Below, piece after piece: positions 15,803-24,101 of a stretch of 31,533 nucleotides of DNA (position 1 is the first letter of the stretch; each line of letters opens with the position of its first letter). Source of the DNA: an uncultured Eremococcus sp. (lineage in GTDB: Bacteria > Bacillota > Bacilli > Lactobacillales > Aerococcaceae). The DNA lies in the NCBI GenBank assembly GCA_943914835.1, contig CALUDO010000013.1, positions 1-31,533 on the forward strand, read 5' to 3'. Below the pieces are notes generated by a model. It was not told the DNA's origin. It made no database searches and saw only the letters and a program-made list of their open reading frames with translations. Position numbers and translations under genes: made by a program.

Positions 15803-15839
15803 AGACGCCCCCTAAAGCCTTCTACTTTAGGGGGCGTCT
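15803..15839 (-). terminator. Terminator of the adhesin gene
   Basis: Perfect 15-bp stem AGACGCCCCCTAAAG / CTTTAGGGGGCGTCT, 7-nt loop, followed on the minus strand by TTTGTG. The U tract is short, but there is no better site downstream of the adhesin. Confidence 0.7.
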
Positions 15840-15896
15840 GACTACTAATACCGGACCAGACAAATGATATTAGCGTATCCGATTTTAAACAAAGGA

Positions 15897-18800
15897 CTAG
15901 TTTTCTTCATCCTTGCGCCGACTGGAGTGAACTAAGCCAAGTCCTGCTAGGATGGAAGTCACAGAAGCTCCAAAGATAAGACTTGGATCTGTCTCACCTG
16001 TATCAGGAAGGAGTCCAGCAGATTGAGTCTCTGCTTGATTGCTTCCATTAGGGTCATCATCATCTGAGGTCCCTGCAAATACTTGATCTTTTTCTTTGGC
16101 TTCATGACTTTCAGATTCGGATACGACTGGTGTCGTCTCTTCTGTTTCTTCCGAAGTATCTTGTCCTGAGTTTCCTGGATTTTCTTCAGCTGGAGTTGTT
16201 TCAGGTTTATCAGGACTTCCAGGTTCTTCGGAGTCAGTATCTTCCGCAGGTGGTTCTTGTGAACCTACATCTGGATTCCTTGGAGTTTCAGGTACTTCTG
16301 GCTCTTCTGGAGTTTCAGGTATTGCTGGAAGTTCTGGTTTATCCTTATCAGGAGTACCTGGAATGATTGGCTCTTCCTTGTCTGGATCTTCTGGTATTTC
16401 AGGTTTATCTTCACCTGGCACTTCTGGATCTACAGGTTCTTCTTTATCAGGAGTACCTGGGATTGTTGGTTCGTCCTTGTCTGGATCTTCTTTGTCTGGA
16501 TCTTTCGGATCTTCTTCGCCTGGTGTTTCCGGTTCTTTTGGATCTTCTGGATTTGTTGGATCGGTTGGATCTACTGGTGGGATTTCGCAGACATTTTTAG
16601 TTCCAACTTTGATTATCTTCTTAGTTGGTTCTGTTATTGTCTTATCTTCCCTAGAAACTTCCTTACTATTTTCTATAGTAATAGTAGTTTCCTTCTCACC
16701 TAGTTTACCTTCTTGAACCACTTCAGTCTTACCAGCTTCTAGTTCTGGGTCTTCAATGATTTCTACTTCAAAAGGTATATCGCTATTAACGACTACTTTT
16801 CCTTCTGTCTTAGAACCGTATTCTACAACCTTATTCTTAGGTTCAGTTCTTTCTTCTTGAACTTCAAGCTTACCTGTTTCCTTATTGAAGGTTGTGGTAT
16901 ATTTCACTGATCCCTTAGAACCTTCTTCGATGACTTTTGTTTCGCCTGCTTCTAGTTCTGGGTTGTGTCTGTATTCGGTATCATGACCAAGTTCTACAAT
17001 TTTTTCAACTGGTTTCACACCAATTCTAACTACCCTATCTTCTTTTTCTGTGATAGTCTTTGTAGTTTCTGTAGGATCTCCTACTGGCTTAGAATCTTTC
17101 ACCTTTTGGGTAATGGTTACTTCTTCCTTACCTGGCTTACCTTCATTTTCAATCTCTTGGAATCCAGCTTCAAGATTTTCGTCATAGATTACCTTGGTTT
17201 CAAAAGGAATTTCTCTTTCTACTTTCTTTGTAGTTTCACCATCAGATGGTTTTCTACCAATCTTGATAATCCTTTCTTCAGGCTCTGTTATTGTTTTAAA
17301 TTCGCCTTCTTTGACCTCGGTCACCTTGCCGTCTTCGATAACAAGGGTGTTTGTTCTTTCTTTAAGGCCTGGTTTACCCTCTTGGACTACTTTTTCCTCC
17401 CCTGGTTCTAGGGAGTCATCGTATTCGTATCTAGTTTCGAAAGGTAATTCCTTCTTTTCAACTATTTCGTGAGTACCGTCGTTTGTACCCTTTCCTACTT
17501 GGATAAGAGCATCTTCTGCTGGATCTATTGTTTCAGTTGGCTTTCCATCGATTTGAGAATTCTTAATTGTCCAAGTTGTTGTTTTTGTTCCGACCTTACC
17601 TGGTTTTGCAATTCTGTATTCACCCTTTTTAAGGTCGTCTACATACTCTACTTCATATTTGAATGGGAGTTCTTCCTTGTGTTCTACCTTGCCTTCGGTG
17701 TTCCTACCTACTTTTATAATTCTCTTTTTAGGAGCTTTAGTTTCGGTAAACTCACCTGTTTCAGTCTTTGTTACATTGCCATCTTCAATTGTAAGAGTTA
17801 CATCTCTCTTCTTTTCTCCGGCTTCACCTTCTTGGGTTACTTTTTTCTCACCTGGAGCAAGGCTGTCGTCAAATTGGATTTCAGTTTCAAATGGTACTTC
17901 GACCTTTTCTTCGATTGTGTGGGTACCATCATTCACACCTTCACCAACGTGAATTTCTCTAACTTCTGGTGCTTCTAATTCTTGTTCTTCTTCTTTTACA
18001 ATTTTTGAATCTTCAATTGTATAGGTTACTTTCTTTGATCCTTTTTTACCTTCGGTGATAACTTTGATTTCACCTTTTTTAAGTTTTGGATTTTTTACTA
18101 CCTTGGTTTCGAATGGAACTTCTACTGTTTTTTCAACTTTACCATTTGTACCATAGGAGACAAATTGGACTTCTACTTCTTTTGTTCCAGCTTCAATTTG
18201 ATTATCATCTTCATCTTCTTCATAATAGTGAGCTGTCACTGGTACATTTAGAAGAGCGCCGTCAATTGACTGACCTTCTTCGGCGTTTGGTACAGTTGCA
18301 GTTACTTTACCTGTCTTTTCATCTATGGATACATTCCAAGTATTGCCCTTATCATCTGTGTATGTTTTTGAGTCTAGGGTAAACTTGCCTGGTCTTCTGT
18401 TGTACCTATCTTCTTCATTTAGAATTACATCTGAAGAAAGCTCATCTCCTGACTTACCAGCCTTGGCATTGTAGCGAGGAGTCATATTAGCCTTTTCTTC
18501 TATTACGAAATAAGCATTGGCTTCTTCGGTAATATCTTCGCCTGGTTTTTGTTTATCTACATAGTGAGCAATTACAGGTACTGTAAGTTTTTCACCACCG
18601 TCAAATTTGTCTGGATTTACTGGTTTAGCAGTTACTTTACCTGTAGTTTTATCAAGAGTTACTGTCCATTTATTACCACTATCATCTGTAACAAGTTTAT
18701 TGCCAGCTTCATCAGTTTCTAGAGTGTCTGGAAGTGTATAGTGGTCTGGTGTTATCCTCTTACCATCATCTTTGACTGTGGCAGGCGATGTTTGTTCTTT

Positions 18801-20705
18801 CACCGGGAAGTTAACTTGTGTTTCATAATCAGGTTTAATATAGTCTGATTCTTGGACTACAAAGTGGAACCAGTGTACATCAGTTGAACCATTTGTATAA
18901 GTATATGTCAATGGCACAGCAACAAATTCTCCAGCCTTTGCTGATTTTGGTGGGATTATTTTAAGACTTGTTGGGTTTGATTCATCAAATTCTAGTTGCC
19001 ATTGGTCTTCTGGCTTCTTGCCCTCATTTGCTTTTTTGAGAAAGCTTCTATCAACAGATGCTGTCGCTTGTTTTGCATCTTTAGCATCTTGCATTTCTTT
19101 TGGAGTTTTTTGATTTGGGAATAGGTCCTTGTCTTTTTTATCTTCTGGAACATAAAGATCTACATTAAACTCTTCTCCTGGTTTTACAGCTGATGATGTA
19201 TGCTTAGATGTATCTTCATCGTTATCATCAAAAAAGCTTTGGTCATAGTAGCGTGTGTCGTCAAGGTTTAATTTGAAGCCACCAATTAGGTTATAGTGGT
19301 CGTAGCGGTCTATGCCTTGCTTGTCGATTACTACATCTGTACCTTTGTGGTTGATTGTTGCTTCGCCAGCACCTGTAGATGTATAGGTTCCGTAATTATC
19401 CTCATCATTTTCGATAATCGCTCTAAACTCAGCCGCTGTTCTTGGACGAGCAAAGAATTTTACTTCTAGATTTTGTAGTCCCTTGTAATCAACGTCATTA
19501 TAGAAAATAGAATCTTCGTTGATATTACCATTTTCATCCACTGCTCCCTTAGGCATTTCTATGACAACCATATCATTATCATCATCAATATATGCCTTGG
19601 CACCTGGAACTATTTCACCTGTTACTGGATGGTAGACTTGACCAACTAGTCTTTCTCTAGCATTGGCATCTAGGTTTTCTACCTTCACACCAGTATTAAT
19701 AGTTTGGCCTTGGACAAATTCTTTTTTATCATGTGTGCCATTTAGCTTAATAAGGTTAAGCTTATCATTTTCATTTGGCCATGGGTTGACTGTAAAAGTA
19801 AAACTAGCATTACCACCTTGTGTAGCATACGGACCATAAGGATTATCTTTTTTATACTTCCCTTCCCAAGCCATGACGGTATTCTTATTGTTTATATTAT
19901 TGATGTGCTTTATATCTTCTTCAGAAGCATAAAGATTTAAATTCTTGAGGGCACGACCAGATGCAGTAATTTCAATCTCAGATTCAGACTTATAATTAGG
20001 ATCTTGAAAGTCCCCCTTATCAGAAAGCTTATCTCCTACTTCATTGGCGGAAATACTTCCAATATCAAGTACATCATTCAAATTATCACTTTGCGAAAAG
20101 CCAAAGTCAGTGTAGGTTCTTTGACCCTTTTCCTTATCAAATTCAATTTCGATGCCCCATTGCTTTTTATCGGGACTATCCGCAGCTGGTTCCAGGGTCT
20201 TGTAACTAAAGCCGTCTTTGGACTTCATGCTGGGATCTGTTGAAGAATCAACTGTACCGGAACCTTGTTCCATTTGAGTAGAGCGATAGCGTTCTTCTTC
20301 GCTATAGTCTTTGATCTTCTTTTCATCTTCAGCATAGTTTGGATCAGTTGATTCTTGAGTTGCTTGTTGGGCAGAGGGGGTGTTTACACTTGACACTTCA
20401 AGAGCAGCCGATGTGGAGTAGGGTGTGATGGTCTCTGCTGGTTCAGTCATCTCCTCTTCTTCTGAATGATCAAGAATAGAGGATGCATCTGGTTCAATTG
20501 AGTCTTCAAGATTAGCGGTTGTTGCGGGTTCAATGGGCTTCTCTTCAGCCTTGTCGGCTGGAGGGAGTGTTTCCCCAACAATTGCGGTCAACTCTTTATC
20601 CGCGGCATAAACAGCTGGGGCTTGTCCCGCCAAGAAGGCTGCGATCGCAATAGATCCTACCCCCAGGGTGGTCTTGCGAATCGCGTATTTATAATTTTTC
20701 TCCAA
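15897..20705 (-). CDS. LPXTG-anchored G5-repeat surface protein (YSIRK signal)
   Basis: Very large secreted protein, about 1602 aa, covalently anchored to the wall by sortase; a likely adhesin or biofilm factor. Seen in order: a YSIRK-type signal (YAIRKTTLGVGSIAIAAF, cleavage near VYA-AD); a Thr/Glu-rich low-complexity stretch (about 40-150); a unique region (about 150-620) that I cannot name; two Rib-like beta modules (about 623-852); seven G5 domains of 68-80 residues (about 855-1372), each with a PFET-like start and EGxxG; one cysteine (Cys1373); a Pro/Asp/Glu-rich stalk; and LPDTG at 1566-1570 with a hydrophobic stretch and RRK tail. Start: AGGAG lies 8 nt before TTG 20705, whereas GTG 20714 overlaps that site, so TTG is preferred. 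By eye the middle is more AT-rich than the stalk and the neighbouring genes, which suggests a mosaic or horizontal origin. G5 domains bind N-acetylglucosamine-type glycans or zinc in some proteins; binding here is not shown. Confidence 0.93.
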   Translation of the reverse strand: MEKNYKYAIRKTTLGVGSIAIAAFLAGQAPAVYAADKELTAIVGETLPPADKAEEKPIEPATTANLEDSIEPDASSILDHSEEEEMTEPAETITPYSTSAALEVSSVNTPSAQQATQESTDPNYAEDEKKIKDYSEEERYRSTQMEQGSGTVDSSTDPSMKSKDGFSYKTLEPAADSPDKKQWGIEIEFDKEKGQRTYTDFGFSQSDNLNDVLDIGSISANEVGDKLSDKGDFQDPNYKSESEIEITASGRALKNLNLYASEEDIKHINNINNKNTVMAWEGKYKKDNPYGPYATQGGNASFTFTVNPWPNENDKLNLIKLNGTHDKKEFVQGQTINTGVKVENLDANARERLVGQVYHPVTGEIVPGAKAYIDDDNDMVVIEMPKGAVDENGNINEDSIFYNDVDYKGLQNLEVKFFARPRTAAEFRAIIENDEDNYGTYTSTGAGEATINHKGTDVVIDKQGIDRYDHYNLIGGFKLNLDDTRYYDQSFFDDNDEDTSKHTSSAVKPGEEFNVDLYVPEDKKDKDLFPNQKTPKEMQDAKDAKQATASVDRSFLKKANEGKKPEDQWQLEFDESNPTSLKIIPPKSAKAGEFVAVPLTYTYTNGSTDVHWFHFVVQESDYIKPDYETQVNFPVKEQTSPATVKDDGKRITPDHYTLPDTLETDEAGNKLVTDDSGNKWTVTLDKTTGKVTAKPVNPDKFDGGEKLTVPVIAHYVDKQKPGEDITEEANAYFVIEEKANMTPRYNAKAGKSGDELSSDVILNEEDRYNRRPGKFTLDSKTYTDDKGNTWNVSIDEKTGKVTATVPNAEEGQSIDGALLNVPVTAHYYEEDEDDNQIEAGTKEVEVQFVSYGTNGKVEKTVEVPFETKVVKNPKLKKGEIKVITEGKKGSKKVTYTIEDSKIVKEEEQELEAPEVREIHVGEGVNDGTHTIEEKVEVPFETEIQFDDSLAPGEKKVTQEGEAGEKKRDVTLTIEDGNVTKTETGEFTETKAPKKRIIKVGRNTEGKVEHKEELPFKYEVEYVDDLKKGEYRIAKPGKVGTKTTTWTIKNSQIDGKPTETIDPAEDALIQVGKGTNDGTHEIVEKKELPFETRYEYDDSLEPGEEKVVQEGKPGLKERTNTLVIEDGKVTEVKEGEFKTITEPEERIIKIGRKPSDGETTKKVEREIPFETKVIYDENLEAGFQEIENEGKPGKEEVTITQKVKDSKPVGDPTETTKTITEKEDRVVRIGVKPVEKIVELGHDTEYRHNPELEAGETKVIEEGSKGSVKYTTTFNKETGKLEVQEERTEPKNKVVEYGSKTEGKVVVNSDIPFEVEIIEDPELEAGKTEVVQEGKLGEKETTITIENSKEVSREDKTITEPTKKIIKVGTKNVCEIPPVDPTDPTNPEDPKEPETPGEEDPKDPDKEDPDKDEPTIPGTPDKEEPVDPEVPGEDKPEIPEDPDKEEPIIPGTPDKDKPELPAIPETPEEPEVPETPRNPDVGSQEPPAEDTDSEEPGSPDKPETTPAEENPGNSGQDTSEETEETTPVVSESESHEAKEKDQVFAGTSDDDDPNGSNQAETQSAGLLPDTGETDPSLIFGASVTSILAGLGLVHSSRRKDEEN

Positions 20706-20729
20706 CTTTTTCACTCCTAATCATTAATT

Positions 20730-20746
20730 AATAGACATTGTCTATT
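20730..20746. promoter_or_regulatory. Operator-like palindrome in the adhesin leader
   Basis: Perfect inverted repeat AATAGACA-T-TGTCTATT (8-bp arms, 1-nt centre), 10 nt past the -10 and just before the ribosome binding site. It could be a repressor site or an RNA hairpin. Confidence 0.6.
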
Positions 20747-20755
20747 GTAACATCC

Positions 20756-20784
20756 ATTATAACTCTTATTGTCTCACTATTCAA
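20756..20784 (-). promoter_or_regulatory. Adhesin gene promoter
   Basis: On the minus strand TTGAAT (20784-20779), a 17-nt spacer and TATAAT (20761-20756). Transcription would start about 20749. Confidence 0.78.
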
Positions 20785-21115
20785 GCTAAGCAGGTCCTTT
20801 TCAATCCATAGATAGTTTTGTCATTAAAATGTAATATTTCACAACCTACTTCAAAATTCTTTTAATTTAAAGGGGATTCTCTCTGGGTTATTGTTGGAGA
20901 CGGGACGGTTCTTAGAGCATTCCTTCACTATTTCCGAAATCGTTAATCAGTCCAGGTTTTTGGAAAAGATGGTCATTTTTTAATCCGATCTAGCTCTATT
21001 AGTATGTGGATGGGATTTCCTCAGAGCCTTATCCCTTGCTCATAGTTGGTTTAGGGTATACATTAAGGATAGTCGATAGTCCTATAGTCTAAGTTATTGT
21101 CCCATGGCCTTATTA
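20785..21115. other. Intergenic stretch between divergent adhesin and secreted-protein genes
   Basis: No supported gene. It should hold the promoter of the gene at 21132; the best candidate is TTGCTC (21036-21041), 17 nt, TACATT (21059-21064), which is weak. Confidence 0.45.
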
Positions 21116-21131
21116 TCATAGGAGGAAACTT

Positions 21132-21707
21132 ATCAAGAAACTGCCCCAGATCGTATTGTCCGGCCTTGTTTTGACCCTAATGACCGGTTCTCTTGTGACC
21201 CAGCCCCTAGTATCATCCGCTGAAGCTAGCTCAACAGACCACAAAGCCAGTAACACCCCCAAGGACAAAAAACCTGACAAAAAGAAAACAGCCACCAATA
21301 AAAAATCCGACCTAGGTAAGGCCATCTTAGACAATGATCAAATCAAGGTGACCCTGGTTAGGGTCGGTCATTATTATGTGACGGAGGATGCGCAAAACTT
21401 CTGGTTCTACTTAAAGGTAGAGAATAAAACAGAGAAACCCTTAGCGGTCACAAATGAAGAAATCCAATTGGATGGTCAGGACCAAGATGGAATCACCGGG
21501 CTCTTAACCATGGATATCGATGCCGACACCAGCCAGGAAGACTACATGGATGTTTCCAATGCCCTATCCGGCAAACCCATGCCCAGGATGAAGGGGATTA
21601 TGTCTTTCCAATTAACGGTTTACCCCCAAGGCAATAGTTTGGCTCAGAAAAAATATGATGTTGAAATCAATTTAGACGGTTTGAAGCTTGACAAGAGTGC
21701 TTCTTAG
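21132..21707 (+). CDS. Secreted hypothetical protein, apparently AUC-initiated
   Basis: I do not recognise a precise family. Read from ATC 21132 the protein has 191 aa: a classical signal peptide (KKLPQ, then the hydrophobic IVLSGLVLTLMTGSLV and an SSAEA cleavage region); a Lys/Pro/Asp-rich linker (about 35-60); then a beta-rich domain (ILDNDQIKVTLVRVGHYYV, FWFYLKVENKTEKPL) resembling the Ig-like DUF4352/DUF5067 group of secreted proteins. There is no lipobox cysteine and no LPXTG, so it is probably released or wall-associated by charge. AGGAGG at 21120-21125 is ideally spaced (6 nt) to ATC, one base from ATG. The next usable start, TTG 21156, has no ribosome binding site and would remove the positive n-region. 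It may be a start-codon mutant, a rare AUC start or a sequencing error. Confidence 0.6.
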   Translation: MKKLPQIVLSGLVLTLMTGSLVTQPLVSSAEASSTDHKASNTPKDKKPDKKKTATNKKSDLGKAILDNDQIKVTLVRVGHYYVTEDAQNFWFYLKVENKTEKPLAVTNEEIQLDGQDQDGITGLLTMDIDADTSQEDYMDVSNALSGKPMPRMKGIMSFQLTVYPQGNSLAQKKYDVEINLDGLKLDKSAS

Positions 21708-21753
21708 AGTATCCACCAGCTAAGCCTAGACATTGCCCGGTCATAGACTTCTC

Positions 21754-21912
21754 TTAAATAGGACCCTGTGGCTGAAGAAAGTACTTGATCCACTCTTTAA
21801 AGCCTTCTCGGTACTGCCCTTCCTCACTTCCTTGTGAGTAGGATTGGCTGGGTCTTCTTATCCTATATGTCAAATGACATCCCAGAAAGCTTAACCCATT
21901 CAAACACGCTCT
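21754..21912 (-). pseudogene. Possible C-terminal gene remnant, family unknown
   Basis: On the minus strand 52 codons stay open to a TAA at 21754 and read like a real protein tail (for example EGQYREGFKEWIKYFLQPQ). There is no start codon with a ribosome binding site, and a TGA lies just before. It could be the leftover end of a deleted gene. I cannot name the family. Confidence 0.3.
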
Positions 21913-21943
21913 TCAGAAGACTCTGAAAGAAATAGCTTGATTG

Positions 21944-21986
21944 CCACAAAACCCCGCCCAAGAATCCCTTGGGCGGGGTTTTGTGG
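21944..21986. terminator. Strong bidirectional terminator hairpin
   Basis: Perfect 19-bp stem CCACAAAACCCCGCCCAAG / CTTGGGCGGGGTTTTGTGG with a 5-nt loop. It lies directly after the RNase H gene (minus) and downstream of the secreted protein (plus). Confidence 0.8.
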
Positions 21987-21990
21987 CTCT

Positions 21991-22404
21991 CTACAGGTAA
22001 AGGACGGGAGCCTCTTGGGCCACCGCCTTGCGAGCCAAATGGTCCGCTCCTAAATTATCTCGGTCGGACACCCATTTAACAAAGAAAGTATCTGGATGGG
22101 TCACTTCTCCTAGGATGGCCTGAAGGTAGGACTGATAGAGAGGGTTCTTCACGTAGCCTTTGTTCAAAGACTCAACCACCACCTGACTATCCGATTGAAG
22201 CATAATAATATCCTTGGGCCAAGCCAGCCGACCAATGGCCAGGAAGGCTTGGTGGACAGCCATAAATTCAGCCACATGGTTGTCAGCAACCTGGGTCAAG
22301 TAAGCCTTGACCTCTTGTCGTTGACCCTGATAGCTTAAAACAATTCCTAATCCAGCCTCTTGGGTCTGAGGACGGTAGGAAGCATCAGTAGCTATGTGAA
22401 TCAT
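21991..22404 (-). CDS. RNase HI-like (reverse-transcriptase-like) protein
   Basis: Small RNase H-fold protein of 137 aa, in the group annotated as ribonuclease HI family or reverse transcriptase-like. The four acidic residues of the RNase H active site are in place: Asp7 (ATDAS), Glu46 (AEFMAV), Asp72 (QSDSQ) and Asp121 (GADHLAR). It lacks an N-terminal hybrid-binding domain. AAAGGATG 7 nt upstream supports the start. The expected reaction is cleavage of RNA in RNA-DNA hybrids, but activity of this subfamily is less well established than for RnhA. It stands alone, with a strong terminator after it; I found no convincing promoter in the 189-nt gap upstream. Confidence 0.88.
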   Translation of the reverse strand: MIHIATDASYRPQTQEAGLGIVLSYQGQRQEVKAYLTQVADNHVAEFMAVHQAFLAIGRLAWPKDIIMLQSDSQVVVESLNKGYVKNPLYQSYLQAILGEVTHPDTFFVKWVSDRDNLGADHLARKAVAQEAPVLYL

Positions 22405-22533
22405 GAGAAATCATCCTTTCTTATAGATGCGGTCAGTCACCTGTCTTGACTACTGAATCAAGGGATCCTTGCTGAATCCTTAGCTTGAATCCCTAGCCTC
22501 TAGCTCTTATCTGTGTTCATCTGACTAGGGTCA

Positions 22534-22542
22534 TGGTATGAT
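22534..22542 (+). promoter_or_regulatory. Extended -10 upstream of the TPR-like gene
   Basis: TG-G-TATGAT, no clear -35; it ends 51 nt before the start codon. Confidence 0.45.
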
Positions 22543-22593
22543 AAGTCAAAGACTTGGTCTAGTCCGCCTAGGCCTCAGTGAAAGGAAGATTGG

Positions 22594-23559
22594 ATGTCGG
22601 ATGTCTACCACTTACCCAACAATGCAGAGAATGCCTTGCGGAAGGCCCGGAACTATCTCAAACAGAAGCAAACGGAAGCCGCCCTGCCTCTTTTAGAGCA
22701 ATCCTATCATTTGGAGGCACGGATGGACGTCCTAGGAGACCTGGCCTACCTATATATGATGAGTGGGCGAACCGCCCCCCTCAAAGCCCTCTGGGATGAG
22801 GCCTCCTTTGATGGAGAGGAGATAGCTAACCACCCCGATGTGGCCCCCCTCTACCGGCAGAGCCTTCACCAAATCTATCAATCCCAAGACCTTCTGCTTC
22901 ACCTATACACCTTAAAGGACCAGACACAAGAGGCAGACCTATTGCAGGCGATCCACCAGGACATCAGTCAGGTTAAGGAAGCTTTGGCCCTCGAACAGAA
23001 GATTCGTCAGGAAGGTAAGGAACCCTTCCTCTCAGACTTCTATCGGAGGGACAGTCTCCAACAATTATCTCGTCTCAAACTCATCTATCAAATGGAAACT
23101 AAGGTCATCTTAGACCTTCTCTTGGACTGCCTCATCTCCCAGGAGGTCAATACCTTCACTAAGGCAGATATCCTCCACTACCTCTTATTTAAGGGGCCTC
23201 AAGACTTGTCTATCAAGCTGACCTGGTTCACCCAAGACCTTACCCTCAAGCTCGAGCACTTGTCCCCTTACCAGGCTGACCCCCTCTACCAAGCGGCTAG
23301 CCAGGCAGTCTACCACTACCTTCAACAACATGATCCTCAACTAACTGACCTCTTGATGGAGCAATTCACCCTCCAGGCCCTCTTCTTCTACCCTTGCTTC
23401 CAGCAAGTTTTTGCGAGTCAGGAGGTCTGGGCCCAAGCCTTTCTTTATTACAACCTAGAGACTTCAGAGATTGAAGCACCGGCTGATCCACACATCCAAG
23501 AACTCTACCCCCAAGTCTTACAAGACCTTCAATCCATGTTTTTAGAGGGACCGATCTAA
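22594..23559 (+). CDS. TPR-like helical repeat protein of unknown function
   Basis: Soluble, almost wholly alpha-helical protein of 321 aa. The N-terminal third looks like tetratricopeptide units (ENALRKARNYLKQKQTEAALPLLEQSY, then DVLGDLAYLYMMSGR); the rest is Leu/Gln-rich helix without a domain I can name. It resembles the Firmicutes YpiA-like proteins only in general character. No signal peptide or membrane segment. AAAGGAAG 6 nt upstream of ATG fixes the start. It is a single gene bounded by a terminator at 23593. Probably a protein-binding scaffold, but this is inference. Confidence 0.75.
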   Translation: MSDVYHLPNNAENALRKARNYLKQKQTEAALPLLEQSYHLEARMDVLGDLAYLYMMSGRTAPLKALWDEASFDGEEIANHPDVAPLYRQSLHQIYQSQDLLLHLYTLKDQTQEADLLQAIHQDISQVKEALALEQKIRQEGKEPFLSDFYRRDSLQQLSRLKLIYQMETKVILDLLLDCLISQEVNTFTKADILHYLLFKGPQDLSIKLTWFTQDLTLKLEHLSPYQADPLYQAASQAVYHYLQQHDPQLTDLLMEQFTLQALFFYPCFQQVFASQEVWAQAFLYYNLETSEIEAPADPHIQELYPQVLQDLQSMFLEGPI

Positions 23560-23592
23560 AGAGGTTAGCCCCCTTGATTTGACAAAAGATGC

Positions 23593-23620
23593 GCCTCAAA
23601 GCTGTTCGCTTTGAGGCTTT
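23593..23620. terminator. Terminator between convergent genes
   Basis: 10-bp stem GCCTCAAAGC / GCTTTGAGGC with a TGTTC loop, then TTTCTTTG. The stem is identical to the one at 15764. Confidence 0.82.
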
Positions 23621-23630
23621 CTTTGTGTCT

Positions 23631-23969
23631 TTAGTCAGCATGGAAGTCGAAAGATACGATATCCTTGAAATTTACAATGGTCCGATCCTCACAAACGTCC
23701 CGCATCATAGGATCTGACTGGCCCCAGTCAATATCGACCACAGCTGAATTGGTCAAGAGTTTAGCAATGGTCCCGACCATCGCGGCCTCTCGAAAGTTGA
23801 AGTGGATGATATCACCCACAGTGGGACGAATCTTCTCTTGAACATAATCCACCATCTCAATACATTCATCATAGCTTACATCCAAGAGCGCAGCAATTCT
23901 GGACTTACTCGTCCCCCGCCGCAACTCTTCTTCAATCAAGCTTTGTTGCTTCTGACTGACTTTAACCAC
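23631..23969 (-). CDS. HTH-DUF2187 protein
   Basis: 112-aa cytosolic protein with two parts. Residues about 5-45 look like a small helix-turn-helix (EEELRRGTSKSRIAALLDVS). Residues about 50-110 match the beta-barrel DUF2187 (YkvS-like) pattern: VGDIIHFNF, MVGTIAKLLTNSAVVDIDW and RTIVNFKDI. DUF2187 is usually a stand-alone protein of about 60 aa, so the N-terminal extension is unusual. The start is GTG with GAGGG 6-7 nt upstream. An extended -10 TGG-TATACT lies at 24021-24013. Function is unknown; a nucleic-acid-binding role is only a guess. Confidence 0.7.
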   Translation of the reverse strand: MVKVSQKQQSLIEEELRRGTSKSRIAALLDVSYDECIEMVDYVQEKIRPTVGDIIHFNFREAAMVGTIAKLLTNSAVVDIDWGQSDPMMRDVCEDRTIVNFKDIVSFDFHAD

Positions 23970-24056
23970 GTTAATCCCTCTTTTCTATCGACCGGTCACT
24001 AACGTCTATTACAGTATACCACAGGACCTTCCAAGTCCTTAACGAAAGGCTTACAC

Positions 24057-24086
24057 AAAAAAGCCACCTGGCCCAAGGCCAAGTGA
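24057..24086 (-). terminator. Terminator of the lipid kinase gene
   Basis: On the minus strand TCACTTGGCC / GGCCAGGTGG (10 bp with G-T pairs), loop TTG, then CTTTTTT. Confidence 0.82.
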
Positions 24087-24101
24087 CAAGTGGAGGATAG
24101 G

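Noticed and set aside
15803..15839. Long GC-rich hairpin considered as an IS end or att site
   Set aside because: It has terminator form at the end of the adhesin gene, and no transposase, target duplication or second copy is seen.
16300..16560. Repeated Pro/Asp/Glu codons considered as a CRISPR-like or minisatellite array
   Set aside because: The repeats are in frame, degenerate at DNA level and part of the wall-spanning stalk.
16130..18382. Several plus-strand reading frames opposite the adhesin
   Set aside because: They are Leu/Ser/Gly- or Phe-rich shadows of the repetitive Pro/Glu and G5 codons, with no ribosome binding sites.
20785..21115. Possible small RNA or toxin gene in the gap before the secreted protein
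   Set aside because: No ribosome binding site, stable hairpin with U tract or sensible short ORF was found.
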